From the NCBI GenBank assembly GCA_947057505.1, contig CAMSEM010000039.1:1-11243 (forward strand): 11,243 nt of DNA. Reading direction: 5' to 3'. Positions within the stretch are counted from its first letter, which is position 1; each line of letters begins with the position of its first letter. Below are positions 1 through 7,825 of the stretch, one piece after another. The stretch is from an uncultured Clostridium sp. GTDB lineage: Bacteria; Bacillota; Clostridia; TANB77; CAG-508. The notes beneath the pieces are model-generated. The model was not told where the DNA came from, searched no databases, and saw only the letters and a list, made by a program, of their open reading frames with translations. A program made the position numbers and the translations under genes.

Positions 1-89
1 TCCCATTGTTTTTCAATATATATTTCTTCCATTTATCTGGAATAGATTCTTTCTACTCTTGTTTTAAATTTTTTAAGAATGATGTTTTA

Positions 90-127
90 AAAAACCTACT
101 TTTATTTTAGTATAAAAGTAGGTTTTT
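90..127 (+). terminator. Strong intrinsic terminator hairpin, probably bidirectional
   Basis: A perfect 16-bp stem is formed by 90-105 and 112-127 around a 6-nt loop. It has a CCTAC/GTAGG core flanked by A and T tracts, so a U-run follows the stem on either strand. On the plus strand it would end a transcript entering from beyond the left edge. On the minus strand it would end readthrough from the HExxH gene that stops at 313. Nothing in the window decides which is its main use. Confidence 0.85.
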
Positions 128-136
128 ATTTGAAAG

Positions 137-281
137 AAGATTGTATATTATTATTTTTGTAGTGGTGGCAATTTTTCGAGCGCCAAATATATTACTAATT
201 GTTAAAAGATTTTTCGTGAGAAAAAGATTTGTACAATTAGTTATATAGTTGGAAACGTAAAAAATAATAATATACAATCTT
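137..281. repeat. 145-bp element bounded by a perfect 22-bp inverted repeat, with internal hairpins
   Basis: Positions 137-158 and 260-281 are perfect 22-bp inverted complements. Between them are two further hairpins: a short one (TGGC 166-169 with GCCA 182-185) and a long one (188-202 with 233-247, one mismatch). The long arm is capped by TTTTTC-GTGA-GAAAAA at 210-225. The whole could fold as a three-way junction. It could be a structured RNA, a miniature inverted-repeat element, or a 3'-UTR structure of the minus-strand gene ending at 313. I see no obvious target-site duplication, and I do not recognise it as a known riboswitch or ribozyme. With the terminator at 90-127 it fills the 312-base stretch before the first gene; no secure coding sequence lies there. 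Confidence 0.7.
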
Positions 282-312
282 TGTTTTATAAAATATCATT
301 AATTTTTATATT

Positions 313-1350
313 CTAATTTGTAAAATATGAAAAAATTTTATTAATAAGCCTTGCAATCTTACTTCCCATTGTAATAACAGACACTGTATTTTTGCTTACA
401 TTTTTGCTTATTTCGTACATTTTTTTGTCTAATTTTTGTGTAATTTCGCTTAGTTTTATATCGTAAAAGCTATCTGGTGCAAATCGTTCTTCTTTTAGTA
501 CTCCCATAACATCTCTGTAGCCTATTGCTTTTTCTGCGTATTCATCTATTTCTTTAATAGAAGTTATTCGTGGACATATTTTTTCAAAGTAAGTGGTAAA
601 TATCATACTTTGTGTTTCAATGTAAAGATTGGCTAAGCCTTGTTTTAAAATTTGTATTTTTTCTAAATCTTTTGATAAGTTTAAGTTATTGTTAATTTCT
701 ACCATTTCATCAAATCTATTTATTATTTTTTTTGTATTGGCTTCAAATGTATTTAATAAATAATCTTCAAACTCTTGAGTTCCATTTAGAGTTCCTTTTA
801 CTAGAACATCTTCTCCTATTAAATACACAATTTGTTCTACTAAGTTTGTTAAAAATGGATAATAGTCTGGACTAATGGTTCTAAGATATACACCATATTT
901 TTCTATGTTTAATGGTATATTCCCCACACACTTTGCTGATATATATTGTACTGCTGCCTCATTTAAACCTAGACCATATAGTGTAAATTCTTCAAAATTG
1001 CATAATCCTATTTTATTTAGCTTTTTCTTGATGTTTCTAAAATCTTGAAGATAATGAACACATTCATGAATAATTTGCTCATTTAACTTATTTAAGTTTA
1101 TGTTTTCATCAAAATATATGCTGTTATTTTCATAAATATAATTTACTTTTGAAATTGGCTTAGTAACTTTTGCAAGATACATATTGCAGTTTAGTAGTTT
1201 TACTAAAATATTGTTATATTCATCATAAATAATTGGAAACGCTTTTGTAATAGCATTTGTTACATTGTATGCTAACATTCTTATTGTTTCATTATCTAGT
1301 TTTCTTACTTGTTCAATTCCTAGGTTTGCTAATTTCTTTTGTAAGTCCAT
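313..1350 (-). CDS. HExxH protein, putative zinc metallopeptidase-like, function unknown
   Basis: A 345-residue protein with no signal peptide and no convincing membrane segment, so probably cytoplasmic. Residues 95-99 are HECVH, fitting the HExxH zinc-binding and catalytic motif, in the context IIHECVHYLQD. About 30 residues on, NEAAVQYI (130-137) offers Glu131 as a possible third zinc ligand, the arrangement seen in gluzincin-type metallopeptidases. The rest, rich in Lys, Ile and Asn and apparently helical, is not recognised. The ATG start has a GGAG ribosome binding site 8 bases upstream and a good promoter just beyond (1375-1403). The gene is divergent from the FxLYD-like gene and ends with TAG. 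Inference: a metal-dependent hydrolase or degenerate relative; the substrate is unknown and nothing in the context identifies it. Confidence 0.8.
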   Translation of the reverse strand: MDLQKKLANLGIEQVRKLDNETIRMLAYNVTNAITKAFPIIYDEYNNILVKLLNCNMYLAKVTKPISKVNYIYENNSIYFDENINLNKLNEQIIHECVHYLQDFRNIKKKLNKIGLCNFEEFTLYGLGLNEAAVQYISAKCVGNIPLNIEKYGVYLRTISPDYYPFLTNLVEQIVYLIGEDVLVKGTLNGTQEFEDYLLNTFEANTKKIINRFDEMVEINNNLNLSKDLEKIQILKQGLANLYIETQSMIFTTYFEKICPRITSIKEIDEYAEKAIGYRDVMGVLKEERFAPDSFYDIKLSEITQKLDKKMYEISKNVSKNTVSVITMGSKIARLINKIFSYFTN

Positions 1351-1374
1351 TTACATTTTCTCCGTTTTTTTCTT

Positions 1375-1403
1375 ATTATATTATACTTATTTATTTTATT
1401 CAA
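1375..1403 (-). promoter_or_regulatory. Sigma-A-type promoter for the HExxH gene
   Basis: On the minus strand, TTGAAT (1398-1403) and a perfect TATAAT (1375-1380) are separated by exactly 17 bases. Transcription would begin near 1368, about 18 bases before the ATG at 1350, giving a very short leader that still holds the GGAG site. Confidence 0.75.
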
Positions 1404-1438
1404 GATAAATTTAGAAGTTTTTCTTGTGGCTTAAGTAT

Positions 1439-1467
1439 TTGCACATTTTTTAATTGTGTGGTATACT
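1439..1467 (+). promoter_or_regulatory. Sigma-A-type promoter for the FxLYD-like membrane protein
   Basis: TTGCAC (1439-1444) and TATACT (1462-1467) are separated by 17 bases. The start of transcription would fall near 1474, and a GGGAGG site (1478-1483) follows directly, 8 bases before the ATG. The two -35 boxes of this divergent pair are about 35 bases apart. Confidence 0.75.
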
Positions 1468-1491
1468 ATTATTCATTGGGAGGATTTTTAA

Positions 1492-2124
1492 ATGAGTAAC
1501 GGAAAGCATTCTGCTAGTGGTAGACATTTTAGTAAACGAACAAAAGAAGAAAAAGTAAAAACTAAAATAAAACAAAATAAAGCTTTTGATAAAGAACAGA
1601 AAAAAAGTAATAGAAATAAAGAAAAAAAACCTATTTTTAATAAAGTACTTATTTACATTTTAACCATTGTTATTATTGCTATTGTTTTGGCTATTGGCTA
1701 TTTTGCTTATGAGTATTTTAAAGAACATCCAATTGACTTCTTTAATAATAGTAATGATAATAATGTTGTTTCTGGTGAAGGATATATGGAAGAGCTTGGC
1801 GAGGAGTCTGAAAAAGTAGAAGCAACAAAACCTTTAACTGTTATCGGAGCTGAATATTTAGAGATAACTGGTGTAGATATTAATAGTGATGGCTCAAAAC
1901 TTTCTACGGTATCTTCTAAATTAAAAAACCTTTCAAATAAGGAATATGAAAATATTAATATACGTATTACTTTATTTGATAAAGATGATAATGAAATTAC
2001 TTTTTTAGATTACAAAATTGATAAACTTGAGGCAAATGAAGAAACTTCTACTTATGCTTCCTTAAAACGTGATCTGTCTAATTTTGGAAGCTATTCTATT
2101 ACACTTATAAAGACAAAAGAGTAA
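1492..2124 (+). CDS. Single-pass membrane protein with FxLYD-like extracellular domain
   Basis: A 210-residue protein. Residues 1-50 are very basic (many Lys and Arg) and should stay in the cytoplasm. Residues 51-73 form one strongly hydrophobic transmembrane helix. An acidic, Asn- and Glu-rich linker (about 80-115) follows, then an extracellular beta-rich domain (about 118-208). Within it, the ITLFD segment at 159-163, followed by a polar turn and alternating strands, resembles the FxLYD family, which occurs in many surface lipoproteins and membrane proteins of low-GC Gram-positives. No lipobox or sortase signal is present, so the helix is the anchor. The start is well supported by GGGAGG 8 bases upstream and its own promoter. 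It is a one-gene unit ended by the hairpin at 2139-2176. Its role is unknown. Confidence 0.8.
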   Translation: MSNGKHSASGRHFSKRTKEEKVKTKIKQNKAFDKEQKKSNRNKEKKPIFNKVLIYILTIVIIAIVLAIGYFAYEYFKEHPIDFFNNSNDNNVVSGEGYMEELGEESEKVEATKPLTVIGAEYLEITGVDINSDGSKLSTVSSKLKNLSNKEYENINIRITLFDKDDNEITFLDYKIDKLEANEETSTYASLKRDLSNFGSYSITLIKTKE

Positions 2125-2138
2125 ATGTTTTTATAACA

Positions 2139-2176
2139 AAAATAGTCGATAAAACATATAGTTTATCGACTATTTT
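2139..2176. terminator. Bidirectional terminator between convergent genes
   Basis: A perfect 15-bp stem (2139-2153 with 2162-2176) surrounds an 8-nt loop and has a GTCGAT/ATCGAC core with A and T tracts outside. It lies 14 bases after the TAA of the plus-strand FxLYD-like gene and about 30 bases beyond the stop of the giant surface-protein gene on the minus strand. It can therefore end both convergent transcription units. Confidence 0.85.
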
Positions 2177-2208
2177 CTATTTCATGCCTAGTACATTTTC
2201 TAGTTATA

Positions 2209-5200
2209 TTATTCTAATGTTTCTACTATTTGTACTACTCTAGTTCCTTTTGCTTCATTACCAGATTTGTCTTTTACGTTGTAAATTATTTTATAAGTTC
2301 CTAATTTACTTGTATCTAGAGTGTCTACAAAAGACCATGTAGATGTTCCTGCTGCCTGAAATTGATATTGTAATTTTACAGATGCAGTAAGATCTTTATC
2401 AACTGCATCATATGCACTATAACCTTTTTCTACATATTCTGTATTTACTAGCATTTTATATTTATTTGGATCTACTACAGTAACTTTTGGTGCTACTTTG
2501 TCAATTCTTTTTACTTCAAACTTTACAACTGTTTCATTTCCTGCTTTATCTTTGATTGTTACAGAATATTTACCGTTTTCAGAATAAACTTTAGTAAATT
2601 CATGTTCTTTATTGTTTTTATTTTCTGTCCATCCTTCTGGGCAATAAATTGCCTCATTAGCTGTTAATGTAACTGTAACATCTTCATTAGTTGAGCCATC
2701 ATTGTTTGATTTTTTGATTGTTGCTTCTGGTGCTACTTTGTCAATTCTTTTTACCTCAAACTTTACAACTGTTTCATTTCCTGCTTTATCTTTGATTGTT
2801 ACAGAATATTTACCGTTTTCAGAATAAACTTTAGTAAATTCATGTCCTTTATTGTTTTCATTTTCTGTCCATCCTTCTGGGCAACTAACTTCTTCATTAG
2901 CTGTTAATGTAACTGTAACATCTTTATTGGTTGATTTATCATTGTTTGACTTTTTAATTGTTGCTTCTGGTGCAGTCCAATCCATTGTAAATTTCTTTTC
3001 AGTTCTATTTCCGGCTGCATCTACTAAGATTATTGTATTTTCGCCTTCTTTTAAGAATTGTTTTAAGTCTTTATAATTTGCATTACTCCATTTATCGTTT
3101 GTAAAGTCTTTTGTTGTTCCATTGATAATATATTTATCTAACATATATCTATCTTCAAAGTTGAAACTTACTTCTTGAAAATATGGATCATTTCCTATTG
3201 TTGTTTCTTTTGCATTATTACTATATTTTAATTTAATTACTGGTGCTTTTGTATCTGCTATTGTTACTATTCTCATAGCATAAGTATGTCTTTTATCATC
3301 AGCATCTACACCAATATTTCCAGCTTTGTCTGTATATTTATATACTATCTTATATGTTCCTGGCTTTTTGATATCTTTTACATCAGTTAATTCTTCTATA
3401 TATTTTCCATTTACAGAATAATGAATAAATTCTGGTTGTAAATTAGTAATGGTTCCATCAACACTATCTGTTACTGTTGCGCCTAATTCTTTATACTTAT
3501 CGATTCCTGCTTCTAATGTCATATTTTTTTGTCCATTTAGTTTGATAAGTGGAGCTGTTCTATCGATGATAACTTTTGATTGTGAGTCTAATCCTTTAAT
3601 ATCAGCATTTGTTAGTGGTCTGCCTACATTTCCTACTTTGTCTTCATATCCTGATATTTCTATTTTCATTTCTCCATCTGCTATTTTATCTTCACTTGTA
3701 ATTTGTAGTCTTATTCCATATTTTACATCATTTCCAACTACGTATTTGTTTAATTTAATTTCTTTATCAATTCCCTCTATTTTTAATATTGGTGCTACTG
3801 ATAATTCTTCATCAAATCTTACATATACTTCTACATATTCTCCATTTTTTACGTACCATGCTTTATCTTGATTATCATATTTATTTGAGCCTTTTACATT
3901 GATAGATACACATTTTGGTGCTTCTTGGTCAGCAATAAATTCTATTACATTAGATTTGTTTCCTGCTTTGTCATATACTACTATTGTGTTTTTTTCATTA
4001 AATTTAATATGACCATTAATTGTTTCATTTAAGAATGTTCTTGAATGAGTACTTACACCTATTATGTTATTGTCAATTGTTGATTTTTTACCATTGATTT
4101 CATAGTATGCTAAATATGCATTATCGGTTGCTTTTACTACCATTTTTTTGTAGTATCCATCTTTACCAATTGAATTTTTGGTGTCTATTTCTAATACTGG
4201 TGCTACATTATCTTTAAACATTACAAGTAATGTTCTTTTTGTTTCATTGCCTGCTGCATCTGTTGCTAAGTAATTAATATTATATCTTCCTCTATTGTTT
4301 TCTCCTGTTAATTTAGTATCTAATCCATTTTTTAAGAATTCTTCTGTTTTGTTATAAATATTATCTTCTTTATTTGGTCCACCATAATAAGTAATTCCTG
4401 TGATTTTTAGTGTTGGATTTGGATCTACTTTATCTTTAGCTGTTACTAACCCTTCTAATGTAAATTCACATCCTGCCTCATAGTATAGTTCATTATTATT
4501 TAAACCTATTACTGCGTCTGGGAATATAATTTCTGGTCCTTCTTGGTCAGCAATAAATTCTATTACATTAGATTTATTTCCTGCTTTGTCATATACTGCG
4601 ATTGTATTTTTTTCATTAAACTTAATATGCCCATTTATTGTTTCATTTAAGAATGTTCTTGAATGAGTACTTACACCTATTATGTTATTGTCAATTGTTG
4701 ATTTTTTACCATTGATTTCATAGTATGCTAAATATGCATTATCGGTTGCTTTTACTACCATTTTTTTGTAGTATCCATCTTTACCAATTGAATTTTTGGT
4801 GTCTATTTCTAATACTGGTGCTACATTATCTTTAAACATTACAAGTAATGTTCTTTTTGTTTCATTGCCTGCTGCATCTGTTGCTAAGTAATTAATATTA
4901 TATCTTCCTCTATTGTTTTCTCCTGTTAATTTAGTATCTAATCCATTTTTTAAGAATTCTTCTGTTTTGTTATAAATATTATCTTCTTTATTTGGTCCAC
5001 CATAATAAGTAATTTCTGTGATTTTTAGTGTTGGATTTGGATCTACTTTATCTTTAACAGTTACTAATCCTTCTAATGTAAATTCACATCCTGCTTCGTA
5101 GTATAGCTCATTATTATTTAAACCTATTACTGCGTCTGGGAATATGATTTCTGGTCCTATTGTATCTACTACTTTTACAATTCTTCTTGCCATTGCTTTA

Positions 5201-7200
5201 TTTCCTGCTGCATCTGTATAAGTATAACCTAGTCTATATTCTCCTGGTTTTCCCATGTCTACTTTGTCTACTGCAGTTACTGTTCCATCTTCATTTACAT
5301 AGTTAATGTTTGTTGCTTTTTCGATTGTAGCATCTGCATCTACGTTATCGGTTACTCTAGCTCCTAAATCTTCGTATATTGCTTCTCTGTCTGCTTCAAT
5401 TGTTTCTTCAAAGTAAGATTTGTTTCCTTCTACTCCATTTAAAAGTACTACTGGTTTTGTTGTATCTACTACTTTTACAATTCTTCTTGCCATTGCTACA
5501 TTTCCTGCTGCATCTGTATAAGTATAACCTAGTCTATATTCTCCTGGTTTTCCCATGTCTACTTTGTCTACTGCAGTTACTGTTCCATCTTCATTTACAT
5601 AGTTAATGTTTGTTGCTTTTTCGATTGTAGCATCTGCATCTACGTTATCGGTTACTCTAGCTCCTAAATCTTCGTATATTGCTTCTCTGTCTGCTTCAAT
5701 TGTTTCTTCAAAGTAAGATTTGTTTCCTTCTACTCCATTTAAAAGTACTACTGGTTTTGTTGTATCTACTACTTTTACAATTCTTCTTGCCATTGCTACA
5801 TTTCCTGCTGCATCTGTATAAGTATAACCTAGTCTATATTCTCCTGGTTTTCCCATGTCTACTTTGTCTACTGCAGTTACTGTTCCATCTTCATTTACAT
5901 AGTTAATGTTTGTTGCTTTTTCGATTGTAGCATCTGCATCTACGTTATCTATTACTTTAGCTCCTAAATCTTCATATGTTGCTGTTTTATCTGCTTCTAT
6001 TGTTTCTTCAAAGTAAACTTTATTTCCTTCTACTCCATTTAAGAATACTTCTGGTTTTGTTGTATCTACTACTTTTACAATTCTTCTTGCCATGGCTGCA
6101 TTTCCTGCTGCATCTGTATAAGTGTACCCTAGTCTATATTCTCCTGGTTTTCCCATGTCTACTTTATCTACTGCAGTTACTGTTCCATCTTCATTTACAT
6201 AGTTAATGTTTGTTGCTTTTTCGATTGTAGCATCTGCATCTACGTTATCTATTACTTTAGCTCCTAAATCTTCATATGTTGCTGTTTTATCTGCTTCTAT
6301 TGTTTCTTCAAAATAAGATTTATTTCCTTCTACTCCATTTAAAATAACTACTGGTTTTATTGTATCTGTTACATTAGTTTCTACTTTATTCGTATTTTCT
6401 TCATTTACTTCTGCTATGTTTTCTATTGTTCCTACTGTTTCTAGTTTTACTTTTACATCAAAGCTTAATTTTGCTGTTCCATCTATTTTAGCTACTGCTA
6501 CTTCGATTCCATTTGTTAAATCTTCTGCTGTATATTGGGTTTCTTCATCATTAACTTTTATGCTATTTTCTACAAATTCTGTGCCTTCTGGAATTTGATC
6601 TTTTACTATTGCTGTTCCATCTACTAGTCCACTATTTTTAACAGTAATAGTATAGGTTAAGTTTTCTCCTTCTGTTGCTTCTACATTAGCTGTTTTTTCA
6701 GCTGTTATAACTGGTTTAACAATGTCAAGTGGTGTTACAATGTTAGTATCAGTTACATTAGCAACAATTGCTAATGGATTCCATGCTACTGCATAATCTC
6801 TAACGATAACTTCTTGTTGTTCAACTCTTTCTGTTACATATTCTTGGTTTGGAACATTACCTGTTGTAGTTGTTGTGGTTGCTACATTTGCTGTTCCTGC
6901 ATTTAAATTAGTTGTTGTGCTTCCTTGGTTTGTAGTTGTACCTTGGTTTTGTGGTACATTTTGTTCTTGACTTTGTTCAGGAGTTTGAGGTTCTTGAACA
7001 TTATCAGGTTGTTGTTGCTCTGGATTATTAGTTGTTCCTTCACTAACTTGTTTATTACCATTGTCTGTAAATGCTGCTGATGCATCAGCATTTCCTTTCA
7101 TTAAGAAATAAGTACCTGTTGAAATTAGTGCTAATAATGCGATGATAATTACAACAATGATAATATTTCTTTTACTCTTATAGCTGAGTGTTGCTTTCAT
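2209..7200 (-). CDS. Giant multi-domain Ig-like surface or secreted protein (DUF11-like and DUF5011-like repeats)
   Basis: A 1663-residue protein. A basic N-terminus and hydrophobic helix (about 11-34) could be an uncleaved anchor or a signal peptide cut near ADASA-A. A Gln/Pro/Thr/Asn-rich spacer (about 40-120) follows, then a DUF11-like domain (about 165-278), then four 100-residue repeats (281-680) typical of DUF5011/bacterial Ig-like domains (EDLGA, NVDADATI, GEYRLGYTYTDAAGN). Next are two 206-residue repeats (about 682-1093), a further Ig-like module (about 1094-1214), a DUF5011-like domain (about 1215-1317), a linker module, two 80-residue repeats (1411-1570) and a last DUF5011-like domain to the end. 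The recurring DxAGN signature ends most modules. No LPxTG-type motif or C-terminal membrane helix exists, although the gene follows a sortase gene by 16 bases. A GGGGG site (7210-7214) supports the ATG. The likely role is an elongated adhesin or surface stalk; the ligand is unknown. Confidence 0.9.
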   Translation of the reverse strand: MKATLSYKSKRNIIIVVIIIALLALISTGTYFLMKGNADASAAFTDNGNKQVSEGTTNNPEQQQPDNVQEPQTPEQSQEQNVPQNQGTTTNQGSTTTNLNAGTANVATTTTTTGNVPNQEYVTERVEQQEVIVRDYAVAWNPLAIVANVTDTNIVTPLDIVKPVITAEKTANVEATEGENLTYTITVKNSGLVDGTAIVKDQIPEGTEFVENSIKVNDEETQYTAEDLTNGIEVAVAKIDGTAKLSFDVKVKLETVGTIENIAEVNEENTNKVETNVTDTIKPVVILNGVEGNKSYFEETIEADKTATYEDLGAKVIDNVDADATIEKATNINYVNEDGTVTAVDKVDMGKPGEYRLGYTYTDAAGNAAMARRIVKVVDTTKPEVFLNGVEGNKVYFEETIEADKTATYEDLGAKVIDNVDADATIEKATNINYVNEDGTVTAVDKVDMGKPGEYRLGYTYTDAAGNVAMARRIVKVVDTTKPVVLLNGVEGNKSYFEETIEADREAIYEDLGARVTDNVDADATIEKATNINYVNEDGTVTAVDKVDMGKPGEYRLGYTYTDAAGNVAMARRIVKVVDTTKPVVLLNGVEGNKSYFEETIEADREAIYEDLGARVTDNVDADATIEKATNINYVNEDGTVTAVDKVDMGKPGEYRLGYTYTDAAGNKAMARRIVKVVDTIGPEIIFPDAVIGLNNNELYYEAGCEFTLEGLVTVKDKVDPNPTLKITEITYYGGPNKEDNIYNKTEEFLKNGLDTKLTGENNRGRYNINYLATDAAGNETKRTLLVMFKDNVAPVLEIDTKNSIGKDGYYKKMVVKATDNAYLAYYEINGKKSTIDNNIIGVSTHSRTFLNETINGHIKFNEKNTIAVYDKAGNKSNVIEFIADQEGPEIIFPDAVIGLNNNELYYEAGCEFTLEGLVTAKDKVDPNPTLKITGITYYGGPNKEDNIYNKTEEFLKNGLDTKLTGENNRGRYNINYLATDAAGNETKRTLLVMFKDNVAPVLEIDTKNSIGKDGYYKKMVVKATDNAYLAYYEINGKKSTIDNNIIGVSTHSRTFLNETINGHIKFNEKNTIVVYDKAGNKSNVIEFIADQEAPKCVSINVKGSNKYDNQDKAWYVKNGEYVEVYVRFDEELSVAPILKIEGIDKEIKLNKYVVGNDVKYGIRLQITSEDKIADGEMKIEISGYEDKVGNVGRPLTNADIKGLDSQSKVIIDRTAPLIKLNGQKNMTLEAGIDKYKELGATVTDSVDGTITNLQPEFIHYSVNGKYIEELTDVKDIKKPGTYKIVYKYTDKAGNIGVDADDKRHTYAMRIVTIADTKAPVIKLKYSNNAKETTIGNDPYFQEVSFNFEDRYMLDKYIINGTTKDFTNDKWSNANYKDLKQFLKEGENTIILVDAAGNRTEKKFTMDWTAPEATIKKSNNDKSTNKDVTVTLTANEEVSCPEGWTENENNKGHEFTKVYSENGKYSVTIKDKAGNETVVKFEVKRIDKVAPEATIKKSNNDGSTNEDVTVTLTANEAIYCPEGWTENKNNKEHEFTKVYSENGKYSVTIKDKAGNETVVKFEVKRIDKVAPKVTVVDPNKYKMLVNTEYVEKGYSAYDAVDKDLTASVKLQYQFQAAGTSTWSFVDTLDTSKLGTYKIIYNVKDKSGNEAKGTRVVQIVETLE
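2491..2970 (-). repeat. Two tandem 240-bp coding repeats
   Basis: Copies at 2491-2730 and 2731-2970 are nearly identical at the DNA level. Each encodes an 80-residue Ig-like module containing EATIKKSNND, WTEN and KDKAGNETVVKFEVKR. A partial third match, the WTAPEATIKK junction, lies just past 2970. In-frame length means copy number could change without breaking the gene. Confidence 0.9.
3923..5158 (-). repeat. Two tandem 618-bp coding repeats
   Basis: Copies at 3923-4540 and 4541-5158 encode 206-residue double Ig-like modules beginning GPEIIFPDAVIGLNNNELYY. By eye they differ at about three residues (Val/Ala, Glu/Gly and Ala/Val), so duplication or gene conversion was recent. Confidence 0.9.
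5161..6360 (-). repeat. Four tandem 300-bp coding repeats (DUF5011-like units)
   Basis: Units at 5161-5460, 5461-5760, 5761-6060 and 6061-6360 each encode 100 residues. The first two in gene order carry ADKTATYEDLGAKVIDN. The last two carry ADREAIYEDLGARVTDN, while the remaining half is nearly the same in all four. Units 5161-5460 and 5461-5760 differ by only about two bases near position 5195/5495. The period is in frame. Confidence 0.93.
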
Positions 7201-7216
7201 ATAATTTTGCCCCCTT

Positions 7217-7822
7217 TTAAATTATTTCTCTTGCCTTTACGACAAGTCTGTTGTTTCTTCCATTTATACAAGTAATTAATGTTACTTCTCTTGTGCCTGC
7301 TTCAACGCTTTCTACACAAGATACATCATTGGGGTCTATGATATATTTATCAAAAACCTCATATTGTAACATTTTACCTGTTAAGTCGGTTAATTCTATG
7401 ATACTACCTTGTTCTAGTTTATTTAGATTACAAAACATAGTACCATCTAAATAGTGATGCCCTGCTATGGTTAAATTTCCTAGGTCATTTACATTGTTTC
7501 CCCAAAACCTTGTAACAGAAACCTTCATTGCTTCACTACTTGTTTTATCTATAATAGGATATTCAATATTAATCTCTGGAATTTTTAGTATTCCAATAAC
7601 ATTGTACCCTTTATATTCTACTTTAACCTCTTTTGGTTCTTCCTTTTTATCACTAGTTGTTGTTATTTGTTGTTGTATTTTTTCTTTCACATCAGCAACT
7701 ACCGATTGTAAGTCTTTTTCTTTTATTTGATTTGCGCCATATTTGATTGCTATTAATGCAATAATTGCAATAAGTGCAATTACTAATATGATTAAAATAA
7801 TATTATATATTTTGTTTTTCAT
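7217..7822 (-). CDS. Sortase, membrane-anchored transpeptidase
   Basis: A 201-residue protein with one N-terminal transmembrane helix (about 7-28), a charged linker and a sortase catalytic domain (about 74-201). Visible catalytic elements are His122 in IAGHHY, Cys185 in TLITC and Arg192 in NNRLVVKA, the expected His-Cys-Arg set in the expected order. It should cleave sorting signals between Thr and Gly at the outer membrane face and join the substrate to cell-wall peptidoglycan, or to another protein. The short length, single N-terminal helix and absence of a C-terminal helix argue against a class C pilin polymerase; a class D- or A-like enzyme is my best guess, not proven. It starts 3 bases after the stop of the LPITG gene, with only a weak ribosome binding site, which suggests translational coupling to its likely substrate. 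The giant-protein gene follows after 16 bases. Confidence 0.92.
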   Translation of the reverse strand: MKNKIYNIILIILVIALIAIIALIAIKYGANQIKEKDLQSVVADVKEKIQQQITTTSDKKEEPKEVKVEYKGYNVIGILKIPEINIEYPIIDKTSSEAMKVSVTRFWGNNVNDLGNLTIAGHHYLDGTMFCNLNKLEQGSIIELTDLTGKMLQYEVFDKYIIDPNDVSCVESVEAGTREVTLITCINGRNNRLVVKAREII

Positions 7823-7825
7823 ATA

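Noticed and set aside
1..32. Possible start of a minus-strand gene running off the left edge (ATG at 30-32, MEEIYIEKQW)
   Set aside because: Only about ten codons are visible, no ribosome binding site precedes the ATG, and other frames of the same stretch look equally protein-like.
137..281. Hammerhead, twister or common riboswitch
   Set aside because: GGAAACG at 251-257 recalls part of a hammerhead core, but no CUGAUGA-like segment is present on either strand, and no other known core motif fits.
90..281. CRISPR array
   Set aside because: The repeats here are inverted, not direct and regularly spaced; no cas gene is present.
287..310. AT-only inverted repeat (TATAAAA/TTTTATA) after the HExxH gene
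   Set aside because: A 7-bp stem of only A-T pairs is too weak and too likely by chance in such AT-rich DNA to call a terminator.
1257..1499. Plus-strand open frame of 80 codons
   Set aside because: It overlaps the HExxH gene, both divergent promoters and the next gene's start, and has a Phe/Leu/Tyr-rich composition typical of an antisense shadow of AT-rich sequence.
5379..6206. Repeated plus-strand frames rich in Leu and Phe
   Set aside because: They are antisense shadows of the 300-bp repeats of the giant gene; their similarity to each other only reflects those repeats.
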